Assembly (NCBI GenBank): GCA_018449715.1 | Contig: JAAVVA010000006.1 | Span: 62,001-126,000, forward strand | Direction: 5' to 3' | Length of the DNA stretch: 64,000 nt | Source: Acidobacteriaceae bacterium dw_441 | GTDB lineage: Bacteria; Acidobacteriota; Terriglobia; Terriglobales; Acidobacteriaceae | Shown here: positions 43,847-53,313 of the stretch, in pieces | Layout: every line of letters begins with the position of its first letter | Position numbering within the stretch: the stretch's first letter is position 1 | Program-made: the position numbers and the translations under genes | Notes under the pieces: model-generated | Seen by the model: the letters and a program-made list of their open reading frames with translations, nothing else | Told to the model about the DNA's origin: nothing | Databases searched by the model: none

Positions 43847-44551
43847 ATTCTTCTTATACAACTTATACCGACTAATTAGCCTAGGTTTTGCGGATGGTAG
43901 CCCTCTTAGTTGTCCGCTCATGGTTTTCGCCGCCATGTTCGCTTAAACATCGAGGATATGAGCGTAGGCCCCGAGAAGAATATGGGACGCGAGTAACCGA
44001 GACGTTTCTGCGCTTCCTTTGATCGATACTACCCGCACGCCTTTAGCGCTAGCAGACGGTCGATGTCCGCCTACGTCAGCCGGATGGGATTGATGACGTC
44101 CACCCGAGACGAGTCCTTCCTATATGTTTGACCATGATTTCTCACGCAACCCGACGCCGGGATGCACTTCGGATCAAGAGTCAATACAAGATGAAGTAGG
44201 GCGTCGGCTGAGAGCTAGCACGTTTAGCCTTCACACGGTCTTGTTTTCTGAAGTCGCCCAATTAGGTATTTTATAATTGGGATTTCAGATTTAAGTTCGA
44301 TCGAAAGATTGCCGTACCGTGAGGATGGAAATACCGTGGTAGTTCTTAAGGTTTAACAAATCGAGATCGTGAGAGAGAATGATCTCCGCACCTGCCCCTT
44401 ATAGCACTCTACGATCATACCGGAATCGCGCAAACACCATACAAAGAACCATCTACCGATATTATCAGCAATCGGCTCTTCGAGCCGACACCTATCTTAT
44501 GGGATGTGTCTCATTGGGCAAGGCATCGACACCGCAAACATCAGTTGACCA
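43847..44551. other. Gene-poor, decayed stretch after the tRNA pair
   Basis: About 700 bases with no intact gene. It contains a PIN-domain fragment (44291-44398, reverse strand). On the reverse strand near 43950-44100 there are short open pieces broken by stops, such as ADIDRLLALKACG and KEAQKRLGYSRP, which look like leftovers of a DNA-binding protein. The pattern suggests old insertions next to tRNA genes that have since degraded. Confidence 0.5.
44291..44398 (-). pseudogene. C-terminal remnant of a PIN-domain (VapC-like) toxin
   Basis: About 35 codons on the reverse strand read GAGAEIILSHDLDLLNLKNY and then HGISILTVRQSFDRT before a stop. The pattern H-D-x-D-L-L followed by G-I-x-I-L-T is the end of PIN-domain ribonucleases. 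An in-frame TAA lies directly upstream and no matching N-terminal part was found, so this is a dead fragment. Confidence 0.55.
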
Positions 44552-44824
44552 CTAGCGCCGAGTGCCTACACCAAGTCCATGACGACCAAGCGAAGACAGC
44601 CTTTGTCGAAAGGAAACTACCTCTTTACATTCATAAAAGATAGAGAGGCTCAGTTCACTAAGCATTTCTATAGCTTTATAGTAAATATCTTTGCGAACAT
44701 CCGAATTAGCTGCAGTATAAGAATCGACAAGATATTCAATGGCATGGCCAAGCATCTCCAAGGCTCTGCCTTGTTGAAGCGACGGCTTTCGTACAATGGG
44801 AGACCAACAGGTGATAGCTTTCAT
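44552..44824 (-). CDS. Small hypothetical protein
   Basis: A 90-residue, mostly helical protein. The central stretch GRALEMLGHAIEYLVDSY followed by an acidic helix and IFYEC recalls small conserved proteins of unknown role that I associate with acidobacterial genomes, but I cannot name a family. Start choice (44824, 44830 or 44854) is uncertain. The flanks are decayed, so it could itself be a remnant. Confidence 0.45.
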   Translation of the reverse strand: MKAITCWSPIVRKPSLQQGRALEMLGHAIEYLVDSYTAANSDVRKDIYYKAIEMLSELSLSIFYECKEVVSFRQRLSSLGRHGLGVGTRR

Positions 44825-45026
44825 GCACATTAGCGTCCTTACAGCAATAACCACGTATAAATCTGTCCGAAGTAGATGGTTTCATCTGTGGCGAAGGTCG
44901 CCAGAAACGGTATAACTCATGAGTCGAGAAGATCCAGAGGTCTAAGGCAAAGAGACTTGTATTTCGGCGCGAGTTATAAAGCTTCTAGACTTCCTTCTAT
45001 CGAGTCCATCACTATCGGTACGATGG

Positions 45027-46676
45027 TTAGGCGGCGTCATAGAGCACTTCGGCAAATTGGTTTGCACTCACCGGAACGCTCCATAGATAACCTTGACCGA
45101 TTGCCTCTGGGTGCAATCCACGGATATATGCCATCTGCTCTTCGGTCTCGACTCCTTCAATCACAACAGCAACCTTTAGAGATTCTGCTAGAGAACAGAT
45201 TTTCTCGACAATCGTGGAACTAACGGCTTCCTTTCCTATCGACTGAGTAAAGATTCGGTCTACTTTGACACCTGTAATTGGCAACTTCGAGAGAAGAGCC
45301 AAACTCGAATAGCCAGTGCCTAGATCATCGATATACATACCATAGCCTCTACTCCGGAGCCTGGAAACAGCGGCAAGCAACCGTTCTCCATCTGTTGTAG
45401 ACCGTTCTGTTAGTTCAAGAACAATTCGATGTCGCGGGATACTTAAGCGATCAGATTCTTCTTCCAAATAGCTTTGGAAATAGGGATCGGTTACATCTTT
45501 CACGGAAACATTGATGCTCAGGTAGAACTCCCTCTCCCCGATCAAGCGGTCCTTCATTTCCGTCAGAGACTTGTGAACAACAATCCTTGTGATTTTTCCC
45601 ATGAGGTTAGCCTCTTCTGCAATTCCAACAAAAATGTCTGGAGTAACTGGCTGCCCATATTCGTCGCGGACCCTGAGAAGAGCTTCAGCGCCAACCATTC
45701 TCTGATCACGAATACGAACCAGCGGCTGGTACGCCAGTTCTAGGCGGCCATCAGCAATTACCCTCTTAACTTGCTCGGCAGGGACTGAATGGCGTCTACG
45801 TCTCCGGATTTCGAGGAAGCCAAAGCCTCCTGCAGCAACTCCCCCAACACAAGCCAACTCCAAGGCGATTATGGGGTAGCGATTCACGAGATTGATACGT
45901 TTGACATTGGAAACGACACATACGTCCAGGTCATCCGCACAAAATGAAGACATCAGCTTGCCACCGAGTTCAAATCCGGGAACGCCATCGCGGAAATTCT
46001 TGAGTAGGCCATCAGCATCATTCAGGGTGCTATAGACGAACTTACCGTCATGCGAGAGAATGACGGCACTGAAGAAGGGCGCAAGTCTCTCATAGCTCGT
46101 GAAGGTCGTGGGTGGCTGAAAAACGATGACGTCTCCGTGTGCAGCCATATCGAGAACCAATCGATTGTCCATCGCGCTTCGAACATGCATCCATAGAAGA
46201 TTGCCGTTTCTCAAATGGCGCTGAGGTTTAGGAAGCTTAATAGGTAACTTCAGGCGTCCCCAGTTCGCAGTACAGATAATCTGTCCGTTATGAGTCCGGC
46301 CTATATCGTACAGTTCTCGACGCTGAAAGATGATATATCTCATTTGCTCAAGGTTGGCATCCGAGCAGATGGAATATTTGTCGTTATTCACATCTGCAAA
46401 CGTATCGATGCTCACCCACGCTACCCTACTTGATTGATTCAAGAGTTCAAGCGTGACGCTGTCCAACTTTGCCTTGGCAATACGAACAAAAGCTGCTTGC
46501 CCAATCCCCATCGCAATGATTGCACCGACGATAATAAAACAGGCGAGAGATAGCGCATCGCTTCTAAACAATCGGATTACTCCGGAAAATCCTTTCGCCG
46601 TTGTGAATGATTTTCTAAATTCCAAAACAGATTTGTCTCCGTACCCGTTATCGAATAACGCGACAACGGCGAACAT
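45027..46676 (-). CDS. CSS-motif EAL-domain c-di-GMP phosphodiesterase
   Basis: A 549-residue inner-membrane enzyme. A membrane helix at about 41-62 is followed by a periplasmic CSS-type sensor (ICSDANLEQMRYIIF, IICTANWG) with redox-type cysteines, a second helix near 268-288, then the EAL domain. Catalytic motifs are present: GAEALLRV, LSINVSV, VLELTER, IDDLGTGYSS, VKVDRIF and VIEGVETEEQ, so it should hydrolyse c-di-GMP to pGpG. No GGDEF domain. CSS-EAL proteins are known to respond to periplasmic thiol state. Its neighbour is a divergent pilus operon, so it may tune attachment. GC is lower than in the left part of the window. Confidence 0.93.
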   Translation of the reverse strand: MFAVVALFDNGYGDKSVLEFRKSFTTAKGFSGVIRLFRSDALSLACFIIVGAIIAMGIGQAAFVRIAKAKLDSVTLELLNQSSRVAWVSIDTFADVNNDKYSICSDANLEQMRYIIFQRRELYDIGRTHNGQIICTANWGRLKLPIKLPKPQRHLRNGNLLWMHVRSAMDNRLVLDMAAHGDVIVFQPPTTFTSYERLAPFFSAVILSHDGKFVYSTLNDADGLLKNFRDGVPGFELGGKLMSSFCADDLDVCVVSNVKRINLVNRYPIIALELACVGGVAAGGFGFLEIRRRRRHSVPAEQVKRVIADGRLELAYQPLVRIRDQRMVGAEALLRVRDEYGQPVTPDIFVGIAEEANLMGKITRIVVHKSLTEMKDRLIGEREFYLSINVSVKDVTDPYFQSYLEEESDRLSIPRHRIVLELTERSTTDGERLLAAVSRLRSRGYGMYIDDLGTGYSSLALLSKLPITGVKVDRIFTQSIGKEAVSSTIVEKICSLAESLKVAVVIEGVETEEQMAYIRGLHPEAIGQGYLWSVPVSANQFAEVLYDAA

Positions 46677-47235
46677 CTTGAGGCAGTACCAGGCGTGAGT
46701 AAGTATCTACAGATGAGCAAAAAATCTGCTCACGACATTGAACCTCTCGAATGGGTATCATTCATGTTTCTGGAGAATCTGGTGTCCATGACCTCGCTGA
46801 TTGCTATTTCCTTAGCGCAATGAGGAGTCGGCAGCCAGGCTGCCACCATTTGCAAGAATCAGGAGCTATATCCAGCAAGTGGTTAGTGGGAATGCAAATT
46901 CCATTCATGATGCGACCAACAATTGCTAGCCTTTTCATCTATTCATGACAATAGCCATCATATAAGGCTTCTGATCGCATTGTGCAACAGTTTGCGCCCT
47001 TCATTGAATTTGGAACAGTATGCTCGCAGGAACTTCCAAACAGACAGGTTTAGAACATTTTCATAGGACTATGGAAGCTGCAAAGAAGATAAAAAGAACA
47101 TTTTCCATTTTGGTTAGACGCTAACCTATTTACATAAAGAGAGATATGGCAAACCGCTTCCTATGAACAGAGAAGCTCGCTGTCTCTCTCCCGTATGTCT
47201 GTGTTTGTAAGTCAAAATAGGAAGGCTAAAAAGCC
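46677..47235. other. AT-rich spacer between the EAL gene and the pilus operon
   Basis: About 560 bases without a gene. It contains an inverted repeat, GGTTAG-ACG-CTAACC (47112-47126), 110 bases before the first pilus gene, which could be a regulator site. Just before that gene, AGGAAGG is a ribosome-binding site and GGCT-AAAA-AGCC forms a small hairpin touching the ATG. Confidence 0.5.
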
Positions 47236-47745
47236 ATGTTGAGAATTATATCTAAATTGCCTTGGATCTCTGTTCTGTTATCAGCGGCTGCACTCTCGGC
47301 GTCTGCAGCTACAACACAAACCAGCCAATTGACCGTAACCGCGGTGGTGACTCAAACCTGCACGATTTCGGCAGGTACATTGCATTTGCCGTACGATCCA
47401 GTCGGCGACAATGCAACGGCACCCGCTGACAGTAGTTTTGATATTGGCGTTACCTGTACCAAGGGGGCGACAACAACCATCACGCTTGGCCAAGGTTCAA
47501 ACGCAGACACGTCTAGCACGGATGCGGCTCCCGCTCGACGCGCGCTCAAAGGAACGTCAGATTATCTTCTGTACAACCTTTACTCGGACTCAGATCGCAA
47601 GAACGTATGGAACAACACCGATGGTGTTCCATACCAAGGGATTGGTACAGCTGATACCCAAACCGTGTATGCCAGGGCTGCGAGTGGACAAAATATTCCT
47701 GCCGGATCCTATAGTGATACCGTCTTGGTTACGATTACCTTCTAG
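47236..47745 (+). CDS. Spore-coat-U (SCPU) domain pilin, probable major subunit of a Csu-type pilus
   Basis: A 169-residue exported protein with signal peptide (VLLSAAALSASAA). The SCPU fold begins VVTQTCTISAGTLHLPYDPV and ends GSYSDTVLVTITF, the donor-strand-type C-terminus. The two cysteines (QTCTIS and VTCTKG) match the conserved disulfide. It resembles CsuA/B, the rod subunit of archaic chaperone-usher pili. It is first in a four-gene operon: subunit, chaperone (8 bases on), usher, tip subunit. Confidence 0.88.
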   Translation: MLRIISKLPWISVLLSAAALSASAATTQTSQLTVTAVVTQTCTISAGTLHLPYDPVGDNATAPADSSFDIGVTCTKGATTTITLGQGSNADTSSTDAAPARRALKGTSDYLLYNLYSDSDRKNVWNNTDGVPYQGIGTADTQTVYARAASGQNIPAGSYSDTVLVTITF

Positions 47746-47753
47746 GCGTACTG

Positions 47754-48482
47754 ATGCTTTTACGATTTCGAACGGTACATGCGCTCTGTGCTATTGCGTC
47801 TATTTTTATAGTGCCCGCAGTCGAGGCATCATCCTTCAATGTTTCCCCTGTACGCGTGGAGTTATCTAAAAACCACCTCCACGCGGCACTTTCTGTCACC
47901 AACATTGGAGAGGAAAGTGTCACCATTCAACTTACCCCGAAGCTGTGGTCTCTCGTGAATGGAACTCAGATTGAACAGGATACGGATGATCTAGTCTTCA
48001 GCCCACCAATCTTCTCAATTGCCGCACACCAGAAACAGTCAATCCGGGTTGGTCTGAGGCAATACCTCCCCTCCCTTAACGAGCAATCGTATCGTCTCGT
48101 TCTGGATGAGGTCCCAATACCCAATCAAGGCAAAAGTGGCCTTGCGATTCGCACTTTATTGAAGATCAGCATTCCGATCTTTATTCAATCGTCCGCCAAA
48201 GAGCCGCACTCAACACTGACGTGGAAACTAAACACATCAGCCAAATCGACGAAACTTTTAATTTCTAACGACAGCAACACTCATATAAGGATTCAGAGCC
48301 TTGCAGTAGAAGAGATTCCGAATGCCTTTCCTCAGCTAAAGCCGTTCTATTTGCTGCCGGGAGAAAAGCATGAGATCGAGATAAGTAACTTCCAAATCGA
48401 TAAAGGATCGAGAACTGTTCACGTCCAGGCCACAACAGATTTTGGCAAGCTTGATGAAGAGCTCACGATTCCTTTCCCCTAG
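47754..48482 (+). CDS. Periplasmic pilus chaperone (PapD/CsuC-like)
   Basis: A 242-residue exported chaperone with two immunoglobulin-like domains. The signal peptide is followed by SFNVSPVRVELSKNHLHAAL, a family opening. FSPPIFSIAAHQKQSIRVGL is the F1-G1 region that lends a strand to subunits, and FYLLPGEKHEIEI lies in the second domain. The last 29 bases overlap the usher gene in another frame, so translation is coupled. Confidence 0.9.
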   Translation: MLLRFRTVHALCAIASIFIVPAVEASSFNVSPVRVELSKNHLHAALSVTNIGEESVTIQLTPKLWSLVNGTQIEQDTDDLVFSPPIFSIAAHQKQSIRVGLRQYLPSLNEQSYRLVLDEVPIPNQGKSGLAIRTLLKISIPIFIQSSAKEPHSTLTWKLNTSAKSTKLLISNDSNTHIRIQSLAVEEIPNAFPQLKPFYLLPGEKHEIEISNFQIDKGSRTVHVQATTDFGKLDEELTIPFP

Positions 48483-50751
48483 CGTGGCAGCTCTTATTAC
48501 GGTAGTTCTGCTTTCCTACTCTCTCCCCGCATCAGGAATAGATGATAAGCCTTCAGAGGTTTTGGTCAGCGTGAGCATCAACGGGCGCGAAGTAAGCGAT
48601 TTCGAATATGCGCTCAAAGACAACGTTCACTGGTATCTCACGGTTGCGTTCCTGCGCGAAAGCCGGATTTCTCTTCCGAAAGGCATTCCGCTAGTCTATA
48701 AGAACCGTGAATACTATTCGCTCGACACCATTCTCGGGCTGACCTTTACTACTAACCTACAAGCACAGACCCTAAGCATCAATGTTCCTCCAAGTGCTTT
48801 CGATCATATCCAATTCGATGCACTGAAAAGAATCCCAACTCACCCAACATTGCCCCCACCCGGCTATTTTCTGAACCACGACTTTCAATATTCTCGAAGT
48901 TCGTCGGACAATCTATTTTCGGGTTTGGTTGAAGGGGGCATGTTTGGTCCATTCGGCTTTATAAATACGAATTTTTCGGTTCTCAAATCGTCGAATGGAT
49001 TCAGCCTGACGCGCATCGCCACTTCTTACATACATGATCTTCCTAGCAAATTATCCACGTTTACGATAGGAGACAGTATCACACCAGGGGAGATGTGGGG
49101 TCGATCTGTCTACTTTGCTGGAGTTAGTTACGGGAGTAATTTCGCAGTCCAGCCATCATTTATTCCGCAGTCACTCCCTTCAGCGTCCGGAGTTGCGGAT
49201 GCTCCGTCTGTTGTCAATATCTATTCGGATAATCTAAAGCTACTGTCACAGCCCGTCGACTCAGGCCCGTTCGCTATCCAGAATATCCCTGTGATGACAG
49301 GGCAAGGCAATATCCAGTTGGTGATTACCGACGCTCTTGGCAGATCCCAGACAATCACTCAGCCCTTCATCAAATCGGATGATCTTCTCAGACAGGGGGT
49401 CCGGGATTTCTCCTATACCCTCGGGGCTTTTCGCAGCAACTATGGGTATACCAATGGACAGTACCGATCGCTATTTTTTGCCGGCAACGAACGTCGAGGT
49501 CTTTCAGACAGCTTGTCGGTCGGAGGCCGCCTCGAGCTAGTTGGGAAACAACAAGCGCTTGGAGGAAGTGCGACCAAAGGTCTCACAGGAATTGGGGTCA
49601 TTGGAGGAGGCACGGTACTCAGCTTCAACGATGGACGCCCTGGCAATCTTTACTATGTCGACTTCACCCGCCAAAACAAATTTCTCAGTTTTGGCATTCA
49701 CTATGAGTCTGCCACTCGTAACTTTTGGCAAATTGGAATCTTGAAAAGTGAATCCAATGGACGCCATCTAATTCAAGCGAGCACCAACATTGCATTAGGA
49801 AATCGCGCGAGCATCAGTTTCGGTGGAATCCAGCAAGTAGTTCATGGTTCCGGAGATCTCAGGTCTCTTACTGCCACCCTTGGAATAAGGGTAGGCCCAG
49901 GATATTTCACGGCTACCCCAACAATATCAACAGTCCCGACTCGATCCTCGGGAGTGAACTTCAGCTTCTCCTTTCCCTTTGGGAAAAGGGGGCTCGCCAT
50001 ATCTTCCGCGAATACGGGAAACGCAGGAAGATCTGCTTATACAGAAGTTCAAAGAGTCCTTCCAGTCGGAACAGGATATGGCTATCGAGTTAGAACAGAT
50101 GAACTGAACCAAGGTCATGTTGACATCGACTATTCCTATCAAAACGAACGTGGGCAGTGGGACGCAGAGGCAAGCCAGGGCAACCACGGAACGAGTTATC
50201 GCCTCAGTGAGCGAAGCAGCATTGTTCTGTTCGACAGGCATCTCAAAACGTCTCGATGGCTGAATGACAGTTTTGCGCTCGTCGAGGTCCCACATCAGCC
50301 GAACATTGACGTTCTTGTGAACCACCAAAAGGTAGGACACACAGACCGCAATGGAGTTGCCCTTGTCACCTGGATGGCGGCATACTCTCGAAACTCAATC
50401 ACGGTTGACGACTCCTCATTATCGATGGACACGATTTTAGATATCTCCGAGAGAATCGTGGTTCCCATGTATCGAAGCGGAATACTCGTGCAATATAAAC
50501 AACAACACCTCGGGGGAGCCTTGGTTTTGCTAAGTACAGTGTCCAGAGGAGAGATCCCTCCCGGCGCCACAGTAAAGATAGGGGGCATAGTTCAGGCTCA
50601 GGTTGCGCTTCATAGTGTTGTATATCTCCCCTCTTTTAATATTCCAGCGGAACTACTTGTTGAGTGGCCGGGCCATAGCTGCAAAGCCTCCATCAGAGAG
50701 CTTCCTGCCGGTGTGATCCCGAAGATCGGTCCATTTCCTTGTGCGGAGTAA
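48454..50751 (+). CDS. Outer-membrane pilus usher (CsuD-like)
   Basis: A 765-residue usher that assembles and exports the pilus. An N-terminal domain (VLVSVSINGREVSDFEYAL) binds chaperone-subunit complexes; the beta-barrel follows, and the plug and C-terminal domains are visible in VNIYSDNLKLLSQPVDSGPF and LLVEWPGHSCKASIRELPAG. Length fits the archaic family. ATG 48454 lies inside the chaperone gene; a TTG at 48442 is in frame. It is followed after 3 bases by the last subunit gene. Confidence 0.92.
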   Translation: MKSSRFLSPSVAALITVVLLSYSLPASGIDDKPSEVLVSVSINGREVSDFEYALKDNVHWYLTVAFLRESRISLPKGIPLVYKNREYYSLDTILGLTFTTNLQAQTLSINVPPSAFDHIQFDALKRIPTHPTLPPPGYFLNHDFQYSRSSSDNLFSGLVEGGMFGPFGFINTNFSVLKSSNGFSLTRIATSYIHDLPSKLSTFTIGDSITPGEMWGRSVYFAGVSYGSNFAVQPSFIPQSLPSASGVADAPSVVNIYSDNLKLLSQPVDSGPFAIQNIPVMTGQGNIQLVITDALGRSQTITQPFIKSDDLLRQGVRDFSYTLGAFRSNYGYTNGQYRSLFFAGNERRGLSDSLSVGGRLELVGKQQALGGSATKGLTGIGVIGGGTVLSFNDGRPGNLYYVDFTRQNKFLSFGIHYESATRNFWQIGILKSESNGRHLIQASTNIALGNRASISFGGIQQVVHGSGDLRSLTATLGIRVGPGYFTATPTISTVPTRSSGVNFSFSFPFGKRGLAISSANTGNAGRSAYTEVQRVLPVGTGYGYRVRTDELNQGHVDIDYSYQNERGQWDAEASQGNHGTSYRLSERSSIVLFDRHLKTSRWLNDSFALVEVPHQPNIDVLVNHQKVGHTDRNGVALVTWMAAYSRNSITVDDSSLSMDTILDISERIVVPMYRSGILVQYKQQHLGGALVLLSTVSRGEIPPGATVKIGGIVQAQVALHSVVYLPSFNIPAELLVEWPGHSCKASIRELPAGVIPKIGPFPCAE

Positions 50752-50754
50752 ATC

Positions 50755-51219
50755 ATGAGGCACATTTCGTTTCTGGCAGTGTTGATGACAGCCCTTTCAA
50801 TGTCCGCCGCGGCCTCGACCTGTTTTATTCAATCTGCCTCGATCAATTTTGGGGAGTACAACCCTCTTGATCGCAAAATGGTAGAGACGATCGGCCGGGT
50901 CTCTATATCCTGTGAAAGCGACTCTCAAACAGGAGAAATTCCAGTTTCTATTTCGCTCGTCCGGTCTGCAGAAACCACCTCAGGCCACCGCATAAAAAGT
51001 GCAGGCGATTCACTCCGGTACGACCTGTATATCGATGCCTCTCGAACGATTACTTGGGGTGACGGATCTGGAGGAACCCAGTTCCTCAAAGGTACTGTCC
51101 CACTCTCAAATGGACGTGGATCGCGCGACTTCAATGTGTATGGAAGACTCTTACCCGGCCAGCCTAGTGCAGGCAAAGGTCAATATCACGCGCAACTCAC
51201 GCTCAGCGCCGAATGGTAA
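50755..51219 (+). CDS. SCPU-domain protein, probable minor or tip subunit of the pilus
   Basis: A 154-residue exported protein with signal peptide (LMTALSMSAAAS). It has one SCPU domain: CFIQSASINFGEYNPLDRK, ISCESDSQTGEIPVSISL and the final strand GQYHAQLTLSAEW. In Csu systems the last gene codes for a two-domain tip adhesin (CsuE); here only one domain is present, so it is a minor subunit or a reduced tip. Last gene of the operon. Confidence 0.83.
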   Translation: MRHISFLAVLMTALSMSAAASTCFIQSASINFGEYNPLDRKMVETIGRVSISCESDSQTGEIPVSISLVRSAETTSGHRIKSAGDSLRYDLYIDASRTITWGDGSGGTQFLKGTVPLSNGRGSRDFNVYGRLLPGQPSAGKGQYHAQLTLSAEW

Positions 51220-51658
51220 AGACACTAAAAAGTCACAGAATCGAAAGGTTTTTGCCACGACACAGGTTGTTATACTACGCGAAGATGAAATTTATTGCAC
51301 AGGGGGACGTAAACCATCTCGCAGCTGCCCATTGTTGAGTTCTAAATGACACTGCTCACATAAACCTCCGTACCGACCTCAAGCAAGTTTGGCCATATTA
51401 TCTCTCACCAGAAGAGCAAGAGCGCCAAAACTTGTATGTGCAATAAATACGAATACCTCCTTTCGTCATCGTTGGGCCTGCTTGTCAAGCCTTTCAGATC
51501 ATATGCGTGGGATATTTTTAAAATTGAATGCACTGACGTGCTATTTTTGCCTACGGTTCATCTCGAATCTCTCCCTATCAATGGGGTGAGAACCCGTACT
51601 CACGGAATGGAGACGCTTATGATCGACCAAGCGGAAGAGGCTACTTCGTGCCGCGCAC
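51220..51658. other. Spacer between pilus operon and regulator
   Basis: About 440 bases without a convincing gene. A 93-codon frame (51436-51717) overlaps the start of the regulator but shows no protein-like pattern. No strong terminator was found after the pilus operon. Confidence 0.4.
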
Positions 51659-53230
51659 ATGCGCCAATGGAGCAGACTCTTGAACTACATCCCTTCATCA
51701 CAGAACCTGGTAATTAAGGCGAAGAATTCAGATCCCATTGTTTTAGATGTACACCAGCAGCGCCTTCATGTGGGTGAATCTGTAATTCCTCTATCTCCAA
51801 AGGCCTTTCTCTTATTGCAGCTTCTAGCCTCACGTGAAGGCCAGTTGATCTCGCACAAGGAGATCACACAACTCCTTTGGCCAGACACATTCGTTGATCC
51901 CAACAACCATAAGAAATACATCCTCGAGATCCGCCGCGCAGTAGGGGATAACCCGCTCAAGCCTCGATATATCGAGACGCTTTCAAAACGGGGATATAGG
52001 CTTCTGGCCACTGTAAAATTGATCACTTCTACCTCACCAAACTTATACAGTTCGGTTTCTCATGGATTTGTTGGACGTCAAGAAAACCTTTCCACCCTAG
52101 AGAGTTTGCGCACAAAGGCGTTGACGGGGGAACGACAGATTATCTTCATTACGGGAATGCCGGGCATGGGGAAGAGTGCGTTGATCCGACATTTTCTCCA
52201 GAGCTTGCCTTATCCAACTCGTTACTTTGTTGCGAGCTGTATCGAATCGAAACGCTCCAAAGAAGAATTTGCGCCGCTTTCTGAGATCTTCGAGAATCTC
52301 TGCGATTCAGACGTCACCAACACTGTTGCTCGAACCATTTTCGATTACGCCCCTGGATGGATCAATCACTTATCATCTCCTGCGCTCAGGGAGCTTAACG
52401 CAACAGCAACTCCCAGATTTCAGTACATTTCTTCTCCAGGGATTCTTTCTCGGGAAGCAATAAAAATCATCGAATTGATCTCACAAGATGAATTGCTCAT
52501 TCTGGTTATTGACGACATCCAGTGGGCTGATCAAACATCACTTGATGTAATCAACGCTCTTTCGAGACGAGATGTACCGGCTAAAGTCCTTGTGATCGCG
52601 GCTTATCGTCCCCTATCAAGACGAGGTGATAATTTTCTGGGGCGTATGCAATCTCACCTCACGAGCCATTTTCATTGCACCATGATGGAGCTCAAACAAC
52701 TTAATCGCGATGAAATTGCTTCTTTTGTTAGGAATTCTATGCAAAATTGCCCATCAGCAGGACCTCTGATCGATGTGCTGTATGAGCAATCCGAGGGCAT
52801 TCCTTTTGTCATGAGAGCCTTGCTGGAAGCTCTTTTGGAGAATGGGACTTGCAATAAAGAAAATGGCTCATGGACTGTGGATCTTGAAAGCCTAAAATCA
52901 TTTCCTGTGCCATACAGGATTGCCCAGTTCATCACTTACGAAATGGAATCTCTCAGCAGGAAAGAACGCCATATACTGGAGGCCGCCAGTCGGGTTGGTT
53001 ATCACTTTTCTGTGGAAGAGGTCCTCGCCTTCATAGATCTAGATAAACCATACCTGAGCACCGAGATCGCTCAGTTTCTAGAATCATCTACCCTGTTCCG
53101 TCATTCGATATTTAATGATGGAACCACGAACAGCAAACACTATCGTTTTGCTTTTCCACTCCTTCATAAATTTGTATGCGATAGAGCGCCCTCTCTGTTC
53201 GGACAAACAACTCTTAGACAACTCCAATAG
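51659..53230 (+). CDS. Winged-helix/AAA-ATPase regulator (CadC/LuxR-STAND-like), apparently truncated
   Basis: A 523-residue protein. Residues 25-117 are an OmpR/CadC-type winged helix (VIPLSPKAFLLLQLLASREG, RGYRLLATV). An AAA_16-type ATPase follows with Walker A GMPGMGKSA (166-174) and Walker B LLILVIDDIQWAD (279-291). The protein ends soon after the helical lid, in the region where related regulators continue into TPR repeats for several hundred residues; here a stop follows FGQTTLRQLQ. It may be truncated or a short form. Location next to the pilus operon suggests it controls it. The exact start is uncertain. Confidence 0.82.
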   Translation: MRQWSRLLNYIPSSQNLVIKAKNSDPIVLDVHQQRLHVGESVIPLSPKAFLLLQLLASREGQLISHKEITQLLWPDTFVDPNNHKKYILEIRRAVGDNPLKPRYIETLSKRGYRLLATVKLITSTSPNLYSSVSHGFVGRQENLSTLESLRTKALTGERQIIFITGMPGMGKSALIRHFLQSLPYPTRYFVASCIESKRSKEEFAPLSEIFENLCDSDVTNTVARTIFDYAPGWINHLSSPALRELNATATPRFQYISSPGILSREAIKIIELISQDELLILVIDDIQWADQTSLDVINALSRRDVPAKVLVIAAYRPLSRRGDNFLGRMQSHLTSHFHCTMMELKQLNRDEIASFVRNSMQNCPSAGPLIDVLYEQSEGIPFVMRALLEALLENGTCNKENGSWTVDLESLKSFPVPYRIAQFITYEMESLSRKERHILEAASRVGYHFSVEEVLAFIDLDKPYLSTEIAQFLESSTLFRHSIFNDGTTNSKHYRFAFPLLHKFVCDRAPSLFGQTTLRQLQ

Positions 53231-53313
53231 CCAATATACAGCTTCAGCTGAACCTGCCCCTCCCATGAGGCTCCACGGTGGGGTGCCCAAGCTTCAAGGC
53301 TGATTCACAATGC

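Noticed and set aside
43574..43936. 120-codon reverse frame across the two tRNA genes
   Set aside because: It runs through both intact tRNAs; tRNA reverse complements often give such frames.
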